From Chryseosolibacter histidinae (GTDB taxonomy: Bacteria; Bacteroidota; Bacteroidia; Cytophagales; Cyclobacteriaceae), in NCBI RefSeq assembly GCF_018598225.1, contig NZ_JAHESF010000042.1:1-60045 (forward strand): a DNA stretch of 60,045 nt, written 5' to 3'. Under the pieces are notes generated by a model. That model was given only the letters and a program-made list of their open reading frames with translations, was not told where the DNA came from and ran no database searches. Every line of letters starts with the position of its first letter. Position 1 is the first letter of the stretch. The translations under genes and the position numbers were made by a program. Positions 55,182 to 60,045 of this stretch are shown in pieces.

Positions 55182-55265
55182 AACTGCTTGAAAGGCATTT
55201 GTCGTAACGAGGTTATGGAAGCCAAAACCTCCATACAGCACGATCCTGCCCGCTTTTTAACTTTA

Positions 55266-55282
55266 AAAGGCCGTAAATATAC
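55266..55282 (-). promoter_or_regulatory. Promoter-like motif GTATATTTACGGCCTTT before fcl
   Basis: Identical over 17 bp to the motif upstream of wza. It lies about 85 bp before the chosen fcl ATG, in the spacer that separates fcl from cysQ, suggesting a transcription start for fcl-gmd. Confidence 0.5.
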
Positions 55283-55345
55283 GGTGGAAAATCGAATTCG
55301 ACGTTATTCCAGGGCATTACCCCTTGTAACAGAAAATCATAACGC

Positions 55346-56107
55346 TTACAGAACCAGGAAAAACGGATTCAGCAGGTTCTCTTTATTGTAGATGAGCGCT
55401 TCGTTTGTACCAGCCTGCAGCACCTGTGCGCCCGTTTCGAGCACCACCGCATGCGCTGCCGCTGTATCCCATTCCATTGTCGGTGCATACCGGGGATAAA
55501 GATCGGCGTGCCCCTCTGCCACCAGCATGAACTTGAGGCTGCTGCCTTTTGATACCAGCACAGGGTTCTTCAGTTTATCGATAAAATTTTGGGTCTCCTC
55601 ATTCATGTGCGATCGCGAGGCCACCACCCGCAGCCCGGGTTGATCAAGCTTTACCGGGGCGCGTTTTTTCAACGGTACCTCCTGTCCATTTTTCTTCAGC
55701 CACGCGCCGAGTCCTTTCGCGGCATAGAACACGTCGCCCGTCACCGGAACAGCCACCACACCCAGCACCGGAGCACCTTTGTGGATGAGCGCAATGTTTA
55801 CCGTGAACTCACCGTTGCGTTTGATGAATTCCTTGGTGCCGTCAAGGGGATCCACCATCCAGAAATACTCCCAGCCACGCCGTGCAGCATAAGCAACGTC
55901 CGCTCCCTCCTCGCTGAGCAGGGGAAGGTTAGTTGGGGTGAGCAGCTCACTGATCTTCTCGTGTGCCCGTTTGTCTGCAAGGGTCAGCGGAGAATTGTCT
56001 CCCTTTACCTCCGCCTGAAAATCGGCCGAGTTGTATACCGCCAGTATCTCCCTGGAGGCGGCAGTTGCGGCTTCGATAGCGGTGGGGAGTAGTGATTTTA
56101 GGTCCAT
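55346..56107 (-). CDS. cysQ: 3'(2'),5'-bisphosphate nucleotidase
   Basis: 253 residues of the inositol monophosphatase fold. Metal-binding Glu in LLSEEGADV and the motif MVDPLDGTKEFIKRNGEF; second metal motif near PTMEWDTAAAHAV. Hydrolyses PAP, left over when PAPS is used. It is the last gene of the sulfate-activation block, downstream of cysN. Complete. Confidence 0.93.
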   Translation of the reverse strand: MDLKSLLPTAIEAATAASREILAVYNSADFQAEVKGDNSPLTLADKRAHEKISELLTPTNLPLLSEEGADVAYAARRGWEYFWMVDPLDGTKEFIKRNGEFTVNIALIHKGAPVLGVVAVPVTGDVFYAAKGLGAWLKKNGQEVPLKKRAPVKLDQPGLRVVASRSHMNEETQNFIDKLKNPVLVSKGSSLKFMLVAEGHADLYPRYAPTMEWDTAAAHAVVLETGAQVLQAGTNEALIYNKENLLNPFFLVL

Positions 56108-56123
56108 CTTTGTAAACGCGGTA

Positions 56124-56216
56124 TAGTTTCAGGTTTAAAATTTAAAGTTTAAAGTTAGCGGATGCTCCGACTCAACTTGAAACTTCAAACCTGAAACTTG
56201 CAACTTTAAACTTAAA
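56124..56216. repeat. Inverted heptad repeat between cysN and cysQ
   Basis: Left arm AGGTTTAAAATTTAAAGTTT-type units and a right arm with CTTGAAA/CTTCAAA/CCTGAAA/CTTGCAA/CTTTAAA units (about 56174-56216), in opposite orientations around a short centre. The right arm runs up to the cysN stop. Confidence 0.8.
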
Positions 56217-57471
56217 CTATCATCCCCGCTGCCACCGTCTCGTTCGTGCCTTCATCCACCAGGATCAGGCTGCCGGTGATCCGATTCTTCCGGTAGCTGT
56301 CGAAGAACAGGGGTTGTGCCGTTCTGATCTTCACGCGGGCGATATCGTTCATGGCGAGGTGGTCTACGTTCTCGAGGCGGGTGAGCGAGTTAATGTCGAG
56401 CTTGTACTGGATCTCTTTGAGCACACCGCGCACTTCACGGGTGGTGTGGCGCACGTAGAACTTGGTGTTGAGGTTTACAGGCTTCTGGTTCATCCAGCAC
56501 AGCATGAGGTCAAGGTCCTGCTCCGACTGCGGATGATTGTTCGGTTTGGCGATGATGTCGCCGCGGCTGATATCGATCTCGTCGGCCAGCGTCATGGTCA
56601 CCGACATGGGCGCAAATGCTTCCTCCAGTGGTTTGCCACCGAACTCGATGGTTTTGATCTTTGAATTGAAACCAGAAGGCAATACCACGATGTCGTCGCC
56701 CGGGCGGAAGATCCCGCCTGCAACCCTGCCCGCATATCCACGGAAGTCATGATACTCCTTCGACTGGGGTCTTATCACATACTGAACAGGAAAACGGCTA
56801 TCGATATGGTTGTAATCACTTTCGATGTGAACCGTCTCCAGCATGTGCATCAGCGTGGCGCCCTGGTACCATGGCGTGTTCTCGGAACGGTGCACCACGT
56901 TGTCGCCCGCCAGCGCGCTGATGGGCACGAACTGGATGTCGGAAACTTCCAGCTTAGAAGAAAATGCTTTATACTCCTGTACAATCTTGTCATACACCGC
57001 TTCATCGTAGCTCACGAGGTCCATCTTGTTGACGCATACAATGATGTGGGGGATCTTCAGCAGTGATGCGATGTACGAGTGCCTGAAGGTTTGCTCCACG
57101 AGGCCTTTCCGCGCATCGATGAGGATCAGCGCCAGGTTGGCAGTAGAAGCACCCGTCACCATGTTGCGGGTATATTGAATATGTCCAGGTGTATCGGCAA
57201 TGATGAACTTACGCTTGGGTGTGGCGAAGTAGCGGTACGCAACATCGATGGTAATGCCCTGCTCCCGTTCAGACTTCAATCCGTCTGTCAGCAGTGAAAG
57301 GTCCACATAATCGAAACCTTTCTTCGCGCTGGAAGCTTCCACCGCCTCGAGCTGGTCTTCAAAGATCGATTTGCTATCATACAGCAAACGCCCGATAAGC
57401 GTGCTCTTGCCGTCGTCTACGCTGCCGGCGGTGGTGAAACGGAGTAACTGATTATCTAAGTAAGTTGACAT
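56212..57471 (-). CDS. cysN: Sulfate adenylyltransferase subunit 1 (GTPase)
   Basis: 419 residues from the ATG at 57471 (an in-frame TTG lies 6 bp before). EF-Tu-like GTPase: G1 GSVDDGKST (16-24), G3 DTPGHIQYTRN, G4 NKMD, then beta-barrel domains. It drives ATP sulfurylase (with CysD) by GTP hydrolysis to form APS. Not fused to CysC, unlike many CysNC proteins. Heptad repeats flank the gene on both sides and separate it from cysD by a four-helix-bundle gene. Confidence 0.95.
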   Translation of the reverse strand: MSTYLDNQLLRFTTAGSVDDGKSTLIGRLLYDSKSIFEDQLEAVEASSAKKGFDYVDLSLLTDGLKSEREQGITIDVAYRYFATPKRKFIIADTPGHIQYTRNMVTGASTANLALILIDARKGLVEQTFRHSYIASLLKIPHIIVCVNKMDLVSYDEAVYDKIVQEYKAFSSKLEVSDIQFVPISALAGDNVVHRSENTPWYQGATLMHMLETVHIESDYNHIDSRFPVQYVIRPQSKEYHDFRGYAGRVAGGIFRPGDDIVVLPSGFNSKIKTIEFGGKPLEEAFAPMSVTMTLADEIDISRGDIIAKPNNHPQSEQDLDLMLCWMNQKPVNLNTKFYVRHTTREVRGVLKEIQYKLDINSLTRLENVDHLAMNDIARVKIRTAQPLFFDSYRKNRITGSLILVDEGTNETVAAGMIV

Positions 57472-57473
57472 GG

Positions 57474-57512
57474 TCAAGTTTGAAATTTAAAGTTTGAAGT
57501 TTAAGGTTGAGG
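57474..57512. repeat. Heptad repeat between the four-helix-bundle gene and cysN
   Basis: GTTTGAA, ATTTAAA, GTTTGAA, GTTTAAG, GTTGAGG at exact 7-bp spacing, directly upstream of cysN. It reaches almost to the stop codon of the four-helix-bundle gene. Confidence 0.8.
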
Positions 57513-57515
57513 GGA

Positions 57516-57965
57516 TCAGTTTGTTTCGGAGAGATCGGTATCAGAGATGGGGTGATTGCCGTATCCTTCAAAGGGTTCTAGAAATTTTGATCCTCTTATG
57601 GACGAAGTCTGAAGATAGCTCATAAATCCAGAAATCATTTTACTGATTGCCAGGGCTTCTGTCTTTAAGTTGACAAAAGTTTCCTCAGTTATGTGTTTCC
57701 TGTCCACTGCCCTGTACAACTGTGATCGGGTTTCACCAGCAGACCCCTTGGCATACGATAAAAAGTTTATAAACTCCTTATTCCCTCCACGTTCGAATCC
57801 CTCTGCTATATTATCCATAACGGATCCACTGGCATCGTTGATCTGATTTCTCAAGGAGTAATCTTTCGCAAAACTCCCCTCCTGGGTCAAATCATATATT
57901 TTCAGCGAAAAAGCCCGCGCCCTTTGCCAGACCTCAATATCCTCAAATGATTTTATCGTAGCCAT
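57516..57965 (-). CDS. Four-helix-bundle protein (S23/Avd-like family)
   Basis: 149 residues. Typical motifs: SFEDIEVWQRARAFSL, LRNQINDASGSVMDNIAEGFER, NKEFINFLSYAKGSAGETRS, QLYRA; helices about 7-27, 36-64, 68-92 and 100-121, then an extra C-terminal tail of about 27 residues (SDTDLSETN end). The family is found in rRNA intervening sequences, in Avd of diversity-generating retroelements, and often alone in Bacteroidota genomes; its function alone is unknown. Here it interrupts cysD and cysN and is bordered by heptad repeats on both sides. No reverse transcriptase or variable repeat is seen nearby. Confidence 0.9.
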   Translation of the reverse strand: MATIKSFEDIEVWQRARAFSLKIYDLTQEGSFAKDYSLRNQINDASGSVMDNIAEGFERGGNKEFINFLSYAKGSAGETRSQLYRAVDRKHITEETFVNLKTEALAISKMISGFMSYLQTSSIRGSKFLEPFEGYGNHPISDTDLSETN

Positions 57966-58066
57966 CTTTAAACTTTTAACCCAATTTAACCAACACCCAC
58001 CCCTAAACCGAGCTTAACTTTAAACTTTTAACTTTAAACTTTTAACTTTAAACTCACCCGACCCGC
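57966..58066. repeat. Heptad repeat between cysD and the four-helix-bundle gene
   Basis: On the minus strand GTTTAAA and GTTAAAA alternate (GTTTAAA, GTTAAAA, GTTTAAA, GTTAAAA, GTTTAAA), preceded by GTTGCGG-like units and followed, after a GC-rich centre, by GTTAAAT and GTTAAAA, GTTTAAA right up to the start codon. The densest array in the window. Confidence 0.85.
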
Positions 58067-58076
58067 AACTGGCAAA

Positions 58077-58982
58077 TCAAAAATACCCGCTTTTTTTCCG
58101 GTCTTCCATCGCCGTCTCCGAGCGTTTGTCGTCGGCGCGGGTGCCACGTTCTGTTTTGCGCGAGCTCGCTACTTCGGCAATGATCTTTTCGAGTGTATCT
58201 GCATCCGACTCAACGGCCCCGGTAATGGGCATGTCACCGCAGGTCCTGAAACGTACGATCTTCTTCATGGGAACTTCATCGGGTTTCAGCTTCAGGTACG
58301 GCGATGTGGAGAGGATCGCTCCATCGCGGATGATCACCTCACGTTCGTGCGAGAAGTAAAGTTTGGGGATCGGAATGTTCTCGGCATAAATGTATTGCCA
58401 CACGTCCATCTCGGTCCAGTTAGAGATCGGGAACACGCGGAAGTGTTCGCCCATGTGTTTGCGTCCGTTGAAAAGATTCCAGAGCTCCGGGCGCTGGTTC
58501 TTGGGATCCCACTGTCCGAACTCATCGCGGTGAGAGAAGAAACGTTCCTTGGCCCTCGCCTTCTCTTCGTCCCGGCGGGCACCACCCATGGCGGCACCAA
58601 ACTTATGCTGCTCAATGGTGTCCAGCAGGGTCACGGTCTGCAGCGCATTGCGGCTGGCATTGTATCCTGTCTCTTCTTTTACACGTCCCTTGTCGATGCT
58701 CTCCTGAACCGAGCCCACCACCAACCGCACGCCCAGCTCGTTCACCAGCCAGTCCCTGTATTCCATGGTCTCCGGAAAATTGTGACCGGTGTCGATGTGC
58801 ACCAGCGGGAAAGGGATCTTGGCCGGATAAAACGCCTTGCGCGACAAATACGCTAACACGATCGAGTCTTTACCACCCGAGAACAGCAGCGCCGGGTTCT
58901 CAAACTGCGCAACCACCTCACGGATCACAAACACAGCCTCCGCCTCAAGCTCTTTCAGATGACTCAAATAATACTGGCTCAT
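58077..58982 (-). CDS. cysD: Sulfate adenylyltransferase subunit 2
   Basis: 301 residues, the usual size. PP-loop ATPase motif LLFSGGKDS (35-40 for SGGKDS), then VHIDTGHNFPETMEYRD, GGARRDEEKARAKERFFS and the basic C-terminal end RGTRADDKRSETAMEDRKK(S)GYF. Forms APS with CysN. Transcription order is permease-cysC-cysD-four-helix-cysN-cysQ. Heptad arrays on both sides. Confidence 0.96.
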   Translation of the reverse strand: MSQYYLSHLKELEAEAVFVIREVVAQFENPALLFSGGKDSIVLAYLSRKAFYPAKIPFPLVHIDTGHNFPETMEYRDWLVNELGVRLVVGSVQESIDKGRVKEETGYNASRNALQTVTLLDTIEQHKFGAAMGGARRDEEKARAKERFFSHRDEFGQWDPKNQRPELWNLFNGRKHMGEHFRVFPISNWTEMDVWQYIYAENIPIPKLYFSHEREVIIRDGAILSTSPYLKLKPDEVPMKKIVRFRTCGDMPITGAVESDADTLEKIIAEVASSRKTERGTRADDKRSETAMEDRKKSGYF

Positions 58983-58986
58983 TCGC

Positions 58987-59116
58987 TAAGTTTAAAGTTT
59001 CAAGTTACAAGTTCAAAGTTACAGGTTTAAAGTTTAAAGTCAGGTCGCAGTTTCAAGTCCATGGAGCGAAGCGACTACCTCACCCCAACCTTAAACTTTA
59101 AATTTTAAATTTTCAA
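58987..59116. repeat. Inverted heptad repeat between cysC and cysD
   Basis: Left arm of seven or more units (GTTTAAA, GTTTCAA, GTTACAA, GTTCAAA, GTTACAG, GTTTAAA, GTTTAAA) and right arm ACCTTAAACTTTAAATTTT-type units in the opposite sense. The centre contains GAGCGAAGCGAC. The right arm overlaps the very end of cysC. Confidence 0.85.
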
Positions 59117-59701
59117 CTTCACCACCGGCCCCACCACCTTCATCAGCTCCCGCACGGATTCTTCCACGCTCATGGTGTGCGTAAGAATGGTCACGTCAGG
59201 GTGTCTGGGCTCCTCGTACGGCGAATCGATGCCTGTGAAATTTTTCACTTCACCGGCACGCGCTTTCTTATACAATCCTTTTACATCGCGCTGCTCGCAG
59301 ATCTCGATCGGGGTGTTCACATACACTTCGAGGTAGTTGTCAGCGCCAACGATGTTCTTCACCTGCTGACGGTCTGCCTCGAACGGCGAGATGAAGGCCG
59401 ACAACACTATGATGCCCGCATCCAGCATCAGCTTCGACACCTCCCCGATCCTGCGGATGTTCTCGATCCGTCCCTCGTCGGTAAACGTAAGGTCTTTGTT
59501 CAGGCCCGTCCTGATATTATCGCCATCGAGCAGGTAGGTTTTGAAGCCCAGCGCATGCAGCTCCGCTTCAAGCTGTACCGCCAGCGTCGATTTGCCCGAT
59601 CCTGATAGCCCGGTAAACCAGATCAGCAGCGGCCGCTGGTTCAGCAACTGGTGCCGTTGCGCGGCGCTCACTTTTGTTTTGATGGGATACAGGTTGTTCA
59701 A
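59105..59701 (-). CDS. cysC: Adenylyl-sulfate kinase
   Basis: 198 residues. P-loop GLSGSGKS (31-38), [16 protein letters not shown] for APS binding, and ISPFEADR containing the phosphoryl-acceptor-type Ser, then [19 protein letters not shown]. Makes PAPS from APS. The apparent start is TTG, 4 bp after the permease stop; no ATG lies nearby in frame, so the true start is uncertain. Because no PAPS reductase is adjacent, PAPS may serve sulfation. Confidence 0.92.
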   Translation of the reverse strand: MNNLYPIKTKVSAAQRHQLLNQRPLLIWFTGLSGSGKSTLAVQLEAELHALGFKTYLLDGDNIRTGLNKDLTFTDEGRIENIRRIGEVSKLMLDAGIIVLSAFISPFEADRQQVKNIVGADNYLEVYVNTPIEICEQRDVKGLYKKARAGEVKNFTGIDSPYEEPRHPDVTILTHTMSVEESVRELMKVVGPVVKLKI

Positions 59702-59703
59702 GG

Positions 59704-60045
59704 TCAGATCAGGTTATAGTAGTAGGCAATAAATCCGATACAAATTACTGTATAAAGCACTGTGAGCGGTCCGCCCACGCGCAGAAAATCTTTGAACGTA
59801 TAACCACCGGGGCCATACACCATGAGGTTGGTCTGGTAGCCGATGGGTGTCATAAAATCGCCCGACGCAGCATAGGCAATGGCCACAAAAAATGGCGTGT
59901 AGCTCAGGTGCATTTGTTCGGCCATCGACATGGCAATGGGGAACACAATAGAAACCGCGGCCGCGTTGGTGATGAGGGCTGTGAGGAAGATGTGTCTCTT
60001 ATTCACATCTGACGCTGCCGACGAAGTTGGCTGTGTAGCTGGGGG
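59704..60045 (-). CDS. SLC13-family anion permease, C-terminal part
   Basis: The frame is open at the right window edge, so only the last 113 residues are visible. Motifs [16 protein letters not shown] and [20 protein letters not shown] are hallmarks of the DASS/SLC13 transporters, and two membrane helices follow (last about [15 protein letters not shown]). Placement before cysC suggests sulfate uptake. The N-terminal part, including any TrkA-C domains, lies outside. Confidence 0.85.
   Translation of the reverse strand, partial: PPATQPTSSAASDVNKRHIFLTALITNAAAVSIVFPIAMSMAEQMHLSYTPFFVAIAYAASGDFMTPIGYQTNLMVYGPGGYTFKDFLRVGGPLTVLYTVICIGFIAYYYNLI

Noticed and set aside
57516-57965. Diversity-generating retroelement (Avd) in this window
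   Set aside because: The four-helix-bundle protein resembles Avd, but no reverse transcriptase, template repeat or variable repeat was found within the window.
57474-59116. Heptad arrays as a CRISPR array
   Set aside because: Units are 7 bp and contiguous, without unique spacers of 30-40 bp, and no cas genes are present.

Overview
The window comes from a Bacteroidota chromosome, most likely a Chitinophagaceae-type organism; I infer this from content, not from a database match. The pointers are T9SS type A sorting, a Bacteroidota exosortase (XrtF) with a PID-CTERM-like substrate, outer-membrane barrel families typical of the phylum, and repeated -7 elements of the form TAnnTTTG, the Bacteroidota sigma-ABfr type. 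No rRNA, tRNA, CRISPR array, insertion sequence or phage gene was seen.

Layout. 1-8.9 kb is housekeeping: topA (minus, runs off the left edge), a SixA-like phosphatase overlapping an arginase-family ureohydrolase, mtaB, lolD (convergent with mtaB), sucC and an outer-membrane barrel. From 9.3 kb to the right edge every gene is on the minus strand, so this part is transcribed right to left. Right to left: a sulfate-activation block (SLC13 permease end, cysC, cysD, a four-helix-bundle gene, cysN, cysQ, 60.0-55.3 kb); GDP-L-fucose synthesis (fcl, gmd); the export pair wza/wzc; a long, tightly overlapping polysaccharide block (49.5-16.1 kb) with ketoisomerases, four PLP aminotransferases, many left-handed beta-helix acyltransferases, glycosyltransferases, one Wzx flippase, one EpsG/Wzy-like polymerase, wecB, CapA, tandem polysaccharide (de)acetylases, asnB and an ATP-grasp protein; then the initiating phosphoglycosyltransferase with ACP, KAS III, SDR, acyltransferase and aminotransferase; then XrtF and its partner protein; and finally a 1.3-kDa-scale giant T9SS adhesin (about 1350 residues), a tiny PID-CTERM-like protein and a membrane 4,6-dehydratase.

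How it fits together. One flippase, one polymerase-like protein, one initiating transferase and one Wza/Wzc pair point to a single Wzx/Wzy-type cell-surface polysaccharide. Predicted precursors are UDP-2,4-diamino-2,4,6-trideoxyhexose (dehydratase, aminotransferase and acyltransferase, the PglF/E/D logic), a dTDP-3-amino-3,6-dideoxyhexose (FdtA/FdtB/FdtC logic), GDP-L-fucose and UDP-ManNAc. A dedicated ACP, ketoacyl synthase and reductase suggest an unusual hydroxyacyl substituent on an amino sugar. The adjacent PAPS-forming genes raise the possibility of sulfation, but no sulfotransferase is visible.

The least expected pattern is a family of degenerate repeats with strict 7-bp periodicity in the spacers outside the long polysaccharide block. 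They come in several unrelated sequence flavours, often as inverted arms flanking a gene or joining two genes. They are absent from about 19.1 to 54.2 kb and surround, among others, the four-helix-bundle gene inserted between cysN and cysD.
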